Source: Streptomyces sp. NBC_01142
GTDB taxonomy: Bacteria > Actinomycetota > Actinomycetes > Streptomycetales > Streptomycetaceae
Assembly: GCF_026341125.1 (NCBI RefSeq)
Contig: NZ_JAPEOR010000001.1
Coordinates: 1,798,001 to 1,862,000 of the forward strand
Direction of reading: 5' to 3'
Length of the DNA: 64,000 nt
Below the pieces are notes generated by a model. That model saw only the letters and a program-made list of their open reading frames with translations, was not told the DNA's origin and made no database searches. The first letter of the stretch is position 1; each line of letters opens with the position of its first letter. Shown here one piece after another: positions 1-8,581 of this stretch. The position numbers were made by a program, and so were the translations under genes.

Positions 1-20
1 GCCGTCCCTAGCCTCGGATC

Positions 21-1196
21 ATGATCTCTCGTCGCTTGTGCTTATCAGCTGCCGTGCTGACGCTGGTTGTGTCCGCTTCACCATCCACTGCCGCCGCGGC
101 CGCGCCGCATCCTGCGGCCGCGGATTCGTCCGTGCAGCGCGACGCCGACGCGCTGCGCGATGCCGGGGTCACGGGGGTGTCGGTCCGGCTGGAAACCCCG
201 CGCGGGACAGTTACGGCGCGTTCCGGTGTAGGAGACCTGGTCAGCCGCCGCCCGGTTCCGAAGGACGGCTATCTACGTCTGGGCAGCACCACCAAGACGT
301 TCGTCGCCACCGTCATGCTGCAACTGGTGGGCGAGAAACGGCTGTCCCTTGACCAGACGGTGGAACAGTTGCTGCCCGGAACCGTTTCCGGCGCCGGCAA
401 CGACGGCCGGACCATCACGGTCCGCAACCTGCTGCAGCACACCAGCGGCCTGCACGACTACATCTACGACGTGTTCCCCAACCCCAGTGCCCAGACGTAC
501 TACGCCAACCGGTGGCATGCGTACCGGCCCGAACAGCTGGTCGCCATGGCCATGCGCCATGAGCCTGCCTTCCCGGCGGGCACACGCTGGGCGTATTCCA
601 ACACGAACTACGTCCTCGCCGGAATGATCATCGAGAAGGTCACCGGCCGTTCATGGGAACAGCAGGTCCACGACCGCATCCTGCGTCCCCTCGGCATGCG
701 GGACACCGACACCCCCGGCACCCGGCCCTTCCTCCCGCATCCGTATACGGCCAACTACCAGCAGTTCACCGCGGACGGCCCTATGGCCGACACCACGATC
801 CCCTACCGTCCCTTCGACAGCGGGGCCGACGGCTCGATGACCGGCACGGCCCGCGACCTCAACCGCTTCTTCGCCGCCCTGACCTCCGGACGGCTGCTGG
901 AGCCCACTGAACTCGCTGCGATGAGGACAACCGTCCCGGTGCCGCAGGACAGCGGCCATCCAGCAGGCACCGGGGACGGCCTGGGCCTGTTCTTCACGCC
1001 CCTGTCCTGCGGCGGCGGATACCTCGGGCACGGGGGAAGCGGTTTCGGCTACGTCATCCGGGGCGCCGCCACCACGGATGGCCGGCGCGCCATCACTGTC
1101 TCCGCGCACAGCCGCTCCGCAGACCCGCACACCGCGGCCCGCCAGGAAGACGCACTGCGCAACCTGATCGACCACGCCCTCTGCCGCACCGAGTGA
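21..1196 (+). CDS. Secreted serine hydrolase, beta-lactamase / D-Ala-D-Ala carboxypeptidase family
   Basis: 391-residue penicillin-recognising serine hydrolase (class C beta-lactamase fold, DD-peptidase or esterase type). An N-terminal signal peptide (basic MISRR, hydrophobic core, Ala-rich cut region near residues 24-30) predicts export. The catalytic SxxK motif is S89-T-T-K92, the YxN motif is Y192-S-N194, and the KTG-equivalent is the HGGSG stretch near residue 346. Family members act on cell-wall peptides or small esters; the actual substrate cannot be read from the sequence. Codon 8 (42-44), inside the signal peptide, is a TTA, so synthesis should depend on the bldA leucyl-tRNA. A hairpin follows the stop, so it is probably monocistronic. 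Its upstream region lies outside the window. Confidence 0.85.
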   Translation: MISRRLCLSAAVLTLVVSASPSTAAAAAPHPAAADSSVQRDADALRDAGVTGVSVRLETPRGTVTARSGVGDLVSRRPVPKDGYLRLGSTTKTFVATVMLQLVGEKRLSLDQTVEQLLPGTVSGAGNDGRTITVRNLLQHTSGLHDYIYDVFPNPSAQTYYANRWHAYRPEQLVAMAMRHEPAFPAGTRWAYSNTNYVLAGMIIEKVTGRSWEQQVHDRILRPLGMRDTDTPGTRPFLPHPYTANYQQFTADGPMADTTIPYRPFDSGADGSMTGTARDLNRFFAALTSGRLLEPTELAAMRTTVPVPQDSGHPAGTGDGLGLFFTPLSCGGGYLGHGGSGFGYVIRGAATTDGRRAITVSAHSRSADPHTAARQEDALRNLIDHALCRTE

Positions 1197-1213
1197 AACA
1201 GTCGGACAGAAAC

Positions 1214-1242
1214 CGGTGGCCGGGGGAAGCCTCCGGCCACCG
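1214..1242 (+). terminator. Hairpin terminator after the serine hydrolase
   Basis: Perfect 10-bp stem CGGTGGCCGG / CCGGCCACCG with a 9-nt loop, starting 17 nt after the stop codon. It lacks a T run, as is common in Streptomyces. It lies between convergent genes and may serve both. Confidence 0.6.
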
Positions 1243-1359
1243 ATGGGGCCAGCGCCCGTCTACCGGGCGCTCGCCGAGTACGAGAAAGCTCAGGCGTATC
1301 CCGAAGCCTGAGCGCTACGCGCCACCTGGCCGCAGTTATACGCATACAGGGCCGTGAAG

Positions 1360-1548
1360 TCAGGCCCGGGTGGCGTACGAGACGAAGCTCGTCCACGACG
1401 AGGGGGAGACGGCGAGCTGCGGGCTCTGCTCGACCTTGGAGTCCCGGACGTGGATCGTCTCGGGTGTCGTCGCCACTTCGACGCAGCTGTCGCCCTGCGT
1501 ACCGCTGTAGCTGCTCTTGAACCAGGCCAGATCAGAGGTGGTGCTCAT
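1360..1548 (-). CDS. DUF397 domain protein
   Basis: A 62-residue protein beginning MSTTSDLAWFKSSYSG and containing GDSCVEVA, then VRDSK and a terminal SWTSFV; this is the standard DUF397 layout. The start at 1548 overlaps the stop of the upstream regulator gene (ATGA at 1545-1548), so the two are translationally coupled. In Streptomyces such small proteins are habitually encoded next to XRE/DUF5753 regulators, as in the whiJ and abaA-like loci, where genetics suggests the small protein modulates the DNA-binding partner. The longer in-frame extension (to 1701) lies inside the regulator gene and is unlikely to be used. Confidence 0.85.
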   Translation of the reverse strand: MSTTSDLAWFKSSYSGTQGDSCVEVATTPETIHVRDSKVEQSPQLAVSPSSWTSFVSYATRA

Positions 1549-2426
1549 AGCGCTCCTCGCATTCGCTCCAGCAGGCTCACGGAGTCCGCGGGGTTGAGAG
1601 CCTGTGAGCGCAGTTTTGCATACCGCTGAAGCAGGACGCTGACCTGTTTCGGGTCCGCAATCAGCTGTCCCGACTGTTGCCCTTCGGTGTAGGCGAGCCA
1701 CTTGTTGTCGGGTGTCTCCAGCAGCTGCATGGGCCCGTCAAGTCCCGCATGATGCTGCTGGTTCGACGGCATCAGCTGCACCTCGACGTTCCGCAGCGCC
1801 ACACAGTCCAGCACATGCTCCAGTAAGCCCCGCATGACCGGCTCACCCCCGAGGCACCGCATGAGGATGGCCTCCTCGACAATGAAGCTGAAGGGCACAT
1901 TGGGCCGTTCACGGAACAGCCGCTGACGATCCAGCCGAGCGGTGACCTGCGCTTCGAGCTGGTTGTCCGTCAGCGGCGGCACACTCTGCGCGAACACCGC
2001 TCGCGCGTAGCCCTCCGACTGCAACAACCCCGGCACCAACCGGCACTCGTAGGTGTCGAGAGTGACCGCTTCCGCCTCCAACTGCGCCCACTGCCGGAAC
2101 CAACTGGCCAGCCCCGGCCGCCGCGACAAGTGCCTCGCCGCACCCCTCAGCGCTCCGAACGCGTCCAGGACCTCCTCAGCCCGGTCCACGAAGTCCGCCG
2201 GCGGGAAGCGACGCCCCTGCTCGATCGAGGCGACCGTCGGCACCGAGTAGCGCACGCGTGGCGCGAACTGTTCCTGCGTCAGCCGCGCCCGTTTCCGGAA
2301 GGCCTTCACGACCTCCCCGAATCCCTTCAAACTGTCGGAGCTCTCCGGCTCCCCGCCGTTCGCCGGACCCGCACAGGCAGGCGTCCCGCCTGTGCCGTCC
2401 GTCCCGCTGTTCCCGCCTGCCGCCAT
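1545..2426 (-). CDS. Helix-turn-helix (XRE) regulator with DUF5753
   Basis: 293 residues from the ATG at 2426. An N-terminal XRE domain (GFGEVVKAFRKRARLTQEQF, then SVPTVASIEQGRR) is followed by the DUF5753 ligand or partner domain (TYECRLVPGLLQSEGYARAV, RQRLF, then a conserved C-terminus). WhiJ-type regulators of this family repress developmental genes or antibiotic production, and the adjacent DUF397 protein is the usual partner. Codon 1824-1826 is TTA (Leu in MRGLLEH), so translation should depend on bldA. An inverted repeat about 75 bp upstream is a candidate autoregulatory operator. An in-frame start at 2471 would add 15 residues and is less likely. Confidence 0.85.
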   Translation of the reverse strand: MAAGGNSGTDGTGGTPACAGPANGGEPESSDSLKGFGEVVKAFRKRARLTQEQFAPRVRYSVPTVASIEQGRRFPPADFVDRAEEVLDAFGALRGAARHLSRRPGLASWFRQWAQLEAEAVTLDTYECRLVPGLLQSEGYARAVFAQSVPPLTDNQLEAQVTARLDRQRLFRERPNVPFSFIVEEAILMRCLGGEPVMRGLLEHVLDCVALRNVEVQLMPSNQQHHAGLDGPMQLLETPDNKWLAYTEGQQSGQLIADPKQVSVLLQRYAKLRSQALNPADSVSLLERMRGAL

Positions 2427-2501
2427 ACCCGGCCACCTCCACGTACCGTGTCGCAACTGGCCCAGCGTCACGCTTCGTTACGTATGCCGTCCACCGTTCG
2501 T

Positions 2502-2528
2502 ACCCGTACGCTGACTCGGCGTACGGGT
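2502..2528. promoter_or_regulatory. Perfect inverted repeat upstream of the XRE gene, candidate operator
   Basis: ACCCGTACGC, a 7-nt spacer and GCGTACGGGT form a perfect 10-bp dyad about 75 bp before the XRE start. A further CGTACGTACG palindrome lies near 2617. Both fall in the 252-bp region without genes between the regulator and the MATE gene. Assignment to autoregulation is inference from position. Confidence 0.4.
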
Positions 2529-2678
2529 CCCCGAGCTGGTGAACTGGCATACGCCGCAGGTGGATCAACGCCACACGCCCCCTGCACCGCCGACGAGCGG
2601 CCAGGATTCGGTCACCGTACGTACGTGCCCACGCTCACGCGATCGTGATCCTCCGTGGCCTTCGTCGCCGACTGCCGG

Positions 2679-4094
2679 TCACCCCGGGACCTGTCGCGGC
2701 TGGGCAGCGCGAGCGTTCATCAGGCCGGCCCGGACCGTGAGGGATGCCGAGTAGCGGCGCAGGAGGAGTACGGCGGTGGTGGCGAGGCCGATGAGAAGGC
2801 CGAGCCAGATGCCCAGGGTGTCGAGGCCCAGGGCATAGGCGAGGAGCCAGGAGGCGGGGAGTCCGACGGCCCAGTAGCCGATGAGGGTGATCCGGAAGCC
2901 GCTCTTGGTGTCGTCGAGGCCGCGCAGGAGTCCGACGCCGATGTTCTGTGCGCAGTCGAAGAACTGCAGGAAGGCGGTGACGATGAGCAGATGGGTGGCG
3001 ATGGTCAAGGCCTGGTCGGAGCCGGAGCCGGAGCCGGAGTCCAGGAAGGGGGCCAGGACCAGCTGGGGAAGTGCGAGGTAGGCGATGCCGACGACGGTCA
3101 TGACGGCTGCGGCGCAGGCGAGTGCGGTGTTCTTGATGCGGCGTGCGTCGTCGGTGCGGCCGAGAGCGAGTTCGCGGCTGACGTTGATGGACGCGGCGTG
3201 GGAGAGTCCGACGGCGACCTGGAAGACGATGTAGACGAGCTGGTTGACCGCGGTGTGCGCGGCGAGGGCGGCGGGACCGAAGGATCCGGCCATCAGCGCC
3301 GTGATGGAGAAGAAGCCGGCTTCCGAGCCGTAGGTGGCGGCGATCGGCACGCCGAGGCTGATGAGCCGCTTGACGGTGGCCGGGTCGGCCTTGGCGGCGT
3401 TCAGGGTGAGCAGCGGCGCCAGTTCGCGGTCCTTCTTCGCCGAGACGTACAGGGCGACGAAGGACAGAAGGTAGACGGTGGAGGTCGCGACGCCGATGCC
3501 GGTCAGTCCCAGGCGGGGTAGTCCCCAAGTGCCGTGGATGAGCACCCAGTTCAGGCCGGCGTTGACGGCGATGGACGCGATGGTGATCTGCAGCAGGGCC
3601 TGGGGGCGTCGCATGCCGACGGTGAACTGGCGGATGGCCTGGAACCAGAGGCACGGCAGCAGTCCGGGGGCCAGCGCGATCAGCAGGGTCCGGGTGCGTT
3701 CGACGACGGCGGCGTCCTGCCCGAGCCAGGTCAGGGCCTGGCCGATGAGGATCATGAGGACGGCTCCGGCGATGCCGGCGAGCGTGGCCACGGCAAGGCT
3801 CGCGCGGACGATCCCACGGACCTCTTCGTGATCCCCTTTTTCCTCCGTCTGCTCGGCGCGAGCTGCTGCGGCGGCTATCTGGTTGCCGACGGAGGTGACC
3901 AGGCCGACGCCCATGGTGCGCAGCTGGTTGAAGATGACGATGGCCAGGCCGCCGGCCGCCAGTTCCTGGGTGCCGAGCAGGCCCATCATCAGGGTGTCGG
4001 TGGTGGTCAGGGCGACCTGGGCGAGCTGGGTGAGGATGAGCGGGACGGCGAGGGTGGCCAGGGCGCGGCTGTCGCGGAGCAGGGTGGTCAGCAT
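2679..4094 (-). CDS. MATE family efflux transporter, probable siderophore exporter
   Basis: 471-residue polytopic membrane protein of the multidrug and toxin extrusion family. It begins MLTTLLRDSRALATLAVPLI, and then shows the paired pattern of about 12 hydrophobic segments typical of MATE half-repeats (for example ALTTTDTLMMGLLG and the second-half AHTAVNQLVYIVFQVAVGLSH). It is the last gene of the leftward operon, 5 nt behind the SbnA-like gene, so it is most simply the exporter of the product. A Gly-Ser run (SGSGSGS) sits in a loop and is coded by a GAGCCG-type repeat. Larger open frames upstream of 4094 are read through the neighbouring gene and were not used as the start. Confidence 0.85.
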   Translation of the reverse strand: MLTTLLRDSRALATLAVPLILTQLAQVALTTTDTLMMGLLGTQELAAGGLAIVIFNQLRTMGVGLVTSVGNQIAAAAARAEQTEEKGDHEEVRGIVRASLAVATLAGIAGAVLMILIGQALTWLGQDAAVVERTRTLLIALAPGLLPCLWFQAIRQFTVGMRRPQALLQITIASIAVNAGLNWVLIHGTWGLPRLGLTGIGVATSTVYLLSFVALYVSAKKDRELAPLLTLNAAKADPATVKRLISLGVPIAATYGSEAGFFSITALMAGSFGPAALAAHTAVNQLVYIVFQVAVGLSHAASINVSRELALGRTDDARRIKNTALACAAAVMTVVGIAYLALPQLVLAPFLDSGSGSGSDQALTIATHLLIVTAFLQFFDCAQNIGVGLLRGLDDTKSGFRITLIGYWAVGLPASWLLAYALGLDTLGIWLGLLIGLATTAVLLLRRYSASLTVRAGLMNARAAQPRQVPG

Positions 4095-4099
4095 GGGAG

Positions 4100-5128
4100 T
4101 TATCGGTTCCTGCGGAGTTTGGTGAGGAGCTCGTCGACTTCCCGTTCCGCGTCGGGGTCGAGGAGTCCGCGGGCTTGCATCCAGTCGTCGTTGAAGACGG
4201 TGTCCATGTACTTCTCCCCGCCGTCGTTGACGAGCGCGACCATAGTCGTGTCCGGGGGAAGCGAGGACAGGCGGGTCAGGGCCTCGTGGACGACGCCGCC
4301 TGCGGAGCCGCCGATGAGCAGGCCGGTACGGGCGACGGCGCGGCAGGTCGCGAACGCCTCGATGTCGCCGACCTTGACCCCTTCGTCGATGAGGCCGAAA
4401 TCGACGAGGGCGCCGATCTCGGCTCCTTCGGGGGTGCCGGTGCCGGACTGGTAGTAGTCGTGGGCGGGGCCGCCGAAGGCGATCGATCCCCTGGGCTCGA
4501 CGCCGATGGTCGAGAAGCCGGATATGAGCGTGTGCAGTTCGCGTGCGGTGCCGCACAGCGCCCCGCCCGTGCCGACCGCTCCGACGAGGACGTCGATCTT
4601 GCCGTCGAGCGCCTCGTTGAGTTCGTGGGCGACAGGGAAGTAGCCGACGCCGTTGCTGGGGTTGTTGTGCTGTTCGGTGAAGATGGTGTTGTCCTGGCCG
4701 CGGGCCATGTCCTCGGCGAGTTCCTCGCGGGCGGCGGTGGCGAGCTCTTCGGTACCGTCGTCGACGACGTAGACGAGTTCGGTGCCCAGGGCCTTCATAC
4801 CGCGCAGCTTGTCGGTGCAGGCGTGGTGGTCGACGACGGCGGTGAAGGTGTAGCCGCGTTCGGCGGCGATGACGGCGAGTCCGAGGCCGGTGTTGCCGGA
4901 GGTGGACTCGATGATCTGTCCGCCGGGCCGCAGTTCGCCGCGGTCCTCGGCGTCGGTGACCATCTGGCGGGCCATGCGGATCTTCGCGGTGCCGGTGGGG
5001 TTGAACATCTCCAGCTTCAGCAGCAGACGGCTGCCGGTTTCGGTGGTGGCGAGTTCCAGCAGAGGTGTGTACCCGATGAGGTCGGACACGCGGGAGACCA
5101 CGGCGGGGCGCTGAAGTGCTCCGGTCAT
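4100..5128 (-). CDS. PLP-dependent SbnA / cysteine-synthase-like enzyme
   Basis: 342-residue fold-type II PLP enzyme. The PLP lysine is K49 in NPTGTAKIRMA, the substrate/cofactor loop is STSGNTG (75-81) and a Gly-rich phosphate loop is GAVGTGG. Strongest resemblance is to SbnA, which joins O-phosphoserine to the amine of an amino acid during 2,3-diaminopropionate formation (glutamate in Staphylococcus); ordinary cysteine synthase is the alternative. Presence beside an SbnB-like gene and a decarboxylase argues for amino-acid bridge formation, with aspartate as a possible amine donor here. A CAGGAG ribosome site precedes the start. Fourth gene of the leftward operon. Confidence 0.82.
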   Translation of the reverse strand: MTGALQRPAVVSRVSDLIGYTPLLELATTETGSRLLLKLEMFNPTGTAKIRMARQMVTDAEDRGELRPGGQIIESTSGNTGLGLAVIAAERGYTFTAVVDHHACTDKLRGMKALGTELVYVVDDGTEELATAAREELAEDMARGQDNTIFTEQHNNPSNGVGYFPVAHELNEALDGKIDVLVGAVGTGGALCGTARELHTLISGFSTIGVEPRGSIAFGGPAHDYYQSGTGTPEGAEIGALVDFGLIDEGVKVGDIEAFATCRAVARTGLLIGGSAGGVVHEALTRLSSLPPDTTMVALVNDGGEKYMDTVFNDDWMQARGLLDPDAEREVDELLTKLRRNR

Positions 5129-5170
5129 CGAATGCTCCTGTGAGGGGGGCGGTGGGGGAGTGGGCCGGGA

Positions 5171-6535
5171 TCAGGTGAAGTGGCGGTCCAGCCGCCAGCG
5201 CGGCCGCGGGCGCTCGGTGTGGTCGATCACGACCTTGGGCGGCAGGGCCAGGTCGTGGAAGGGCGACTCGTTGGAGTCCATCTGATAGCCGGCCGTGTTG
5301 GGATAGACCAGCAGGTCACCGGCGCGCGGCCGGCGCGGGAAGGGAATCTTCCGCCAGGTGAGCATGTCCGACTCGAGGCAGGTGGCCGCTCCGACGGCGG
5401 CGGGGTACGTACCGACCGGGGCGTCCCTGTTCCGGGAGAGCAGATACGGGTCGGGCAGGTACTCGCTGTTGAACCACTGCTCGGACAGGCTCAGGCTGGT
5501 GCCGTCGACGGTCAGGAGCTGATAGCCGTTGCGGTCCTTGACTCCCTGGATCCGGAACACGGTGGCGCCCGCCTGGTCCAGCAGGGCGCGACCGGGCTCC
5601 ATCAGCAGGACGACCCCGGAGTCCCTCAGGAGCTCGGCCAGACTCTGGCGATGCCCCTCGGGGTGGGCGATGAGCAGTGCCCGCAGCGCACCGGCTCCGG
5701 CGGCCGGGGAATGGTACGGATAGAAGTCGCCGGTGCTGAAACTCTTGCCCGCGTGGTAGTGGCTGTTGTTCTGCTCGGCGAGGAAGGTGTGCCAGCTGTC
5801 GGCGTCGGTGTAGCTGACCGCCAGGCCGCCGCCGATGCTGATCCTGCCGGCCTCCAGCCCCAGGACGCGGGCCTTGAGACAGAGGTCGACCAGCTGTCCG
5901 GCAAGGTCGGCGCGCGGCTGGATGGCGTAGCCGGACAAGTGGAAGCTGAAGCCCTCCATGCGTACCGCGTCGCCCGCCTCGACGCAGCGGTCCATGGCGG
6001 TGGCCAGTTCGGCGTCGTTCATGCCGAAGCGGCTGTGCGGCTGGGCCGGCGGAAGACACCGCAGCAGCAGCCGGGCCGGGCGGAGCGGCCCGGTCAGCAC
6101 CGTCTCGATGAGCGCGTCGAGTTCGTCCAGCGCGTCCACGGCGATCAGCGCGCCCTGCTGAACCGCCAGACGCAGCAGGGCCCCGGACTTGGCCGGGCCG
6201 GTGACCACGAGGTTCTCCCCGCGCACCCCGTGCCCGAGGGCTTCGCGGAGCTCGCCGACGGAGGCGACGTCGACACCCGCACCACCGGCCTCGGAGCGTT
6301 CGACCCACACCGCGGCCTTGCCGGCTTTCTTCGCGAAGTAGACGAATCCCTCCACGCCCGCTTCCTCCAGAGCCGAACGCATCGACCGGAGGTTCGTGTC
6401 GAAGGCGTCGGGCAGCAGGAAGTGGAATGGGCCGCCCAGCGCGTACGAGAGTTCCTCGAGCAGCCCGCTGCCCACCACCGCGTCCGTGGCGGGGTCGGGC
6501 AGGACAGGCAGTGTGGGCAGGGCCTGTCCGCTCAC
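5171..6535 (-). CDS. Type III PLP decarboxylase (DapDC/ODC-like, SbnH-like)
   Basis: 454 residues, alanine-racemase-fold decarboxylase. The PLP lysine is K70 in VYFAKKAGK, the phosphate-binding GGG is in ISIGGGLAVSY, and the C-terminal CLESDML matches the C-E-S-x-D active-site motif of diaminopimelate/ornithine decarboxylases. In siderophore pathways such enzymes (SbnH) remove the carboxylate of a diaminopropionate unit to give an ethylenediamine bridge. The GTG start at 6535 overlaps the stop of the SbnB-like gene (GTGA). A much longer open frame (to 7135) runs over that gene and is rejected. Substrate assignment is inference from the neighbours. Confidence 0.85.
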   Translation of the reverse strand: MSGQALPTLPVLPDPATDAVVGSGLLEELSYALGGPFHFLLPDAFDTNLRSMRSALEEAGVEGFVYFAKKAGKAAVWVERSEAGGAGVDVASVGELREALGHGVRGENLVVTGPAKSGALLRLAVQQGALIAVDALDELDALIETVLTGPLRPARLLLRCLPPAQPHSRFGMNDAELATAMDRCVEAGDAVRMEGFSFHLSGYAIQPRADLAGQLVDLCLKARVLGLEAGRISIGGGLAVSYTDADSWHTFLAEQNNSHYHAGKSFSTGDFYPYHSPAAGAGALRALLIAHPEGHRQSLAELLRDSGVVLLMEPGRALLDQAGATVFRIQGVKDRNGYQLLTVDGTSLSLSEQWFNSEYLPDPYLLSRNRDAPVGTYPAAVGAATCLESDMLTWRKIPFPRRPRAGDLLVYPNTAGYQMDSNESPFHDLALPPKVVIDHTERPRPRWRLDRHFT

Positions 6536-7557
6536 TGCCACAGCGGCACCTCGGTGCCCAGGCCCTGGGAGAGGGCGAGTTGTGCGAAGCGGTGGCCGAG
6601 GGCGATGTCGGTGACGACGAGACCGCTGTTGTAGGCGAAGATCCGCTCCGTGGCCGAGCGGCGTCCCGGGGCGATGCCCGCGATCACCGGCGGGAACTCG
6701 GTGTCGACCGCGGGGAGTTTGCCGTCGGCGTCGGCCATGTCGGTGCCGGTGACGTTCATCTGTGCCTCGCTCGTGGCGACGACACGGTCGGCGTCGTGCA
6801 GCGTCGAGGGGGCGAGACCGTGACCGACGAGGATGGACAGCGCGCCGGGCTTGAGCCAGCCCGCCTCGACCGCGGCAGGCGTGTGGGCGCCCGCGGTTGC
6901 CACGATGACGTCCGCTTCCGCGGCGGCGGCCCGCAGATCGGTGACGAGCTCCACGTCCCGGTCCGGGAAGGAGGTGCGCAGCTGCTCGCGGACGGCGGCG
7001 ATGCCCTCGGAGTGGGTGCCGAACAGCATCAGCCGGTCCAGGTCCGGGAGGGTGGTGAGCAGGAAGGGCAGGGCGAGACGGCCCTGGGTTCCGGTGCCGA
7101 TGACCAGGGCGTTGCGCGCGCCGGGGGCGGCGCATTCACGCGCCAGCAGCGCCGAGACGGCCGGGGTGCGCAGCGACCCGATCCTGGAGCAGTCCATCAT
7201 CGCCACCGGCAGCCCGGTGACATCGTCGTAGAGGGTGAGCGAGGTGTAGTAGTGCTGCTCCTCGCGGCCCTTGTCCAGACCGTGCTTGTACGAGGTCTTG
7301 ATCGCGACGACGTTGCGGGAGCCGTCCCGGCCCAGCATGGCGTACGAGACGGAGTGCCCGTCCTGCGGTTTGACGGTCAGCTTCCGGGGGTTGTCGGACT
7401 GGCCGGCGTGGAGTGTGGAGTAGGCGCCCTCCACGGTGGCGACCACGTCGGCCAGGGATATGTCGATCCCGGCCAGATCTGTGGTCGAAAGGATCCGCAG
7501 GTGCTTGTCGTCGCCGGATATCGGCGGGCGGGTGTGGCCGGTCGAGGTGTCGGGCAT
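6532..7557 (-). CDS. SbnB-like / ornithine cyclodeaminase family dehydrogenase
   Basis: 341 residues of the ornithine cyclodeaminase/mu-crystallin family. The NAD-binding loop is VIGTGTQGRLALPF; conserved upstream elements are the RKLTVKP stretch and MMDCSRIGSLRTPAVSAL. In the SbnA-SbnB pair, SbnB oxidatively hydrolyses the SbnA product to release L-2,3-diaminopropionate; here it may do that or a related step. A GGAGGAAC ribosome site 5 nt before the ATG at 7557 fixes the start against a longer frame to 7632. It overlaps the decarboxylase start by 4 nt and lies 28 nt behind the dioxygenase. Confidence 0.85.
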   Translation of the reverse strand: MPDTSTGHTRPPISGDDKHLRILSTTDLAGIDISLADVVATVEGAYSTLHAGQSDNPRKLTVKPQDGHSVSYAMLGRDGSRNVVAIKTSYKHGLDKGREEQHYYTSLTLYDDVTGLPVAMMDCSRIGSLRTPAVSALLARECAAPGARNALVIGTGTQGRLALPFLLTTLPDLDRLMLFGTHSEGIAAVREQLRTSFPDRDVELVTDLRAAAAEADVIVATAGAHTPAAVEAGWLKPGALSILVGHGLAPSTLHDADRVVATSEAQMNVTGTDMADADGKLPAVDTEFPPVIAGIAPGRRSATERIFAYNSGLVVTDIALGHRFAQLALSQGLGTEVPLWQ

Positions 7558-7585
7558 GGTGTTCCTCCGGTCCGTGGGCGGGTGT

Positions 7586-8581
7586 TCAGCTCGCGTGCGC
7601 TTCGAGGGCGGCCTGACCGTAGCCGTGCTCATCGGCTTCGGCCGGGGGGCGACTGCTTCGCCCGGGGACGCGGACAGAGGCTCGCTTGAGCCACCGGTCG
7701 GTACCGTCGTAGCGGGCCTGGAACGGCACCCGGCCGTGGACGACGAGGTCGTTGTCGACGACGAGGACCTCGCCAGGGGTGAGGCTGACCGCGACGGATA
7801 CGCGGGCGAGTTCGGCCTCCAGGCGCCGGTAGGCAGCCTGGTAGGTCTCGTCGGCGTCCTCCACCGGTGTGTACGCCGGGTCGAAGCGCAGGGTCATGCC
7901 CTCGTCGGTCGCGAACAGGGTGGGCACGGCGGGAGGTGCTTCCTCGGCATAGTCCTGCGCCGCGGCGTAGGCGTCGTCGGGGAGGATCGGCAGCGCGGGC
8001 CGCGTCAGGATGTCGATGTCCTCGTCCGCGAGGCGGGTTCTGCGGACGCTTGCCGCGGTGGTGGCGATGTTGTCGTGATTGCGCATGCAGCCGAGCATCA
8101 GCAGGTGCGCGCGGCCGGGGTGGAAGGCGTCCTCGGTGTGCGGGCTGAGGAGCACCGTGCTGCTGGCGCCGGTCTGCGCGGTCTCGTGGCCGGGCGAGGG
8201 AACGATGTTGTGGACGAACCGGCCGTCCTGCTGCCCCTCCCAGGCGATGGGATTGCCCATCACGCTGGCAAGCAGGAGCAGGGTGATGTCGTGGACCGCC
8301 CCGCTGTCACCGGCGCTCGCCCAGCCCGAAGGCGTGGGGCCGACGGCTTCGTCGTCGACGTCGAGGCCCCGCAGGACGAACAGGCCGTCGGCGGTGTCGA
8401 CGGGGCGGCAGTGGTGGCGTAAGGCGTCACTGAACTCGCCGGCCGTCTGCGCCACCCGCTCGAGGAGCTGGGGAGACGTGGCGGACGTGCTGAATTCGGA
8501 CAGTACTTTCTCCGCGGCCCGGCGGAGTTCGCCCGCGGTGCGGGCGTCGAGCTGGCGGACAGGTGCGGCTGCCGTGCTCAT
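7586..8581 (-). CDS. Fe(II)/2-oxoglutarate dioxygenase, VioC-like amino-acid beta-hydroxylase
   Basis: 331 residues in the clavaminate synthase-like/TauD superfamily. The iron triad is visible as H148-T-E150 (in SPHTEDAFHP) and H282 (in VVHGRVPF), with the 2-oxoglutarate arginine likely in RWLKRASVR (296-303). The HTEDAFHP signature is shared with VioC/OrfP-type L-arginine 3-hydroxylases and asparagine oxygenases, so beta-hydroxylation of free arginine is the leading guess. First gene of the leftward iron-controlled operon. Codon 54 (8420-8422 on the minus strand) is TTA, implying bldA dependence of the pathway's entry gene. The ATG at 8581 is preferred over 8635; its ribosome site is weak. 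Confidence 0.82.
   Translation of the reverse strand: MSTAAAPVRQLDARTAGELRRAAEKVLSEFSTSATSPQLLERVAQTAGEFSDALRHHCRPVDTADGLFVLRGLDVDDEAVGPTPSGWASAGDSGAVHDITLLLLASVMGNPIAWEGQQDGRFVHNIVPSPGHETAQTGASSTVLLSPHTEDAFHPGRAHLLMLGCMRNHDNIATTAASVRRTRLADEDIDILTRPALPILPDDAYAAAQDYAEEAPPAVPTLFATDEGMTLRFDPAYTPVEDADETYQAAYRRLEAELARVSVAVSLTPGEVLVVDNDLVVHGRVPFQARYDGTDRWLKRASVRVPGRSSRPPAEADEHGYGQAALEAHAS

Noticed and set aside
6427..7689. Long plus-strand open frame across the siderophore operon
   Set aside because: Opposes well-supported enzyme genes and has no recognisable domain; composition is a GC-frame artefact.
4100..8581. Staphyloferrin B locus
   Set aside because: SbnA/B/H-like enzymes are present but the three NIS synthetases and citrate synthase needed for staphyloferrin B are absent, and a dioxygenase is extra.
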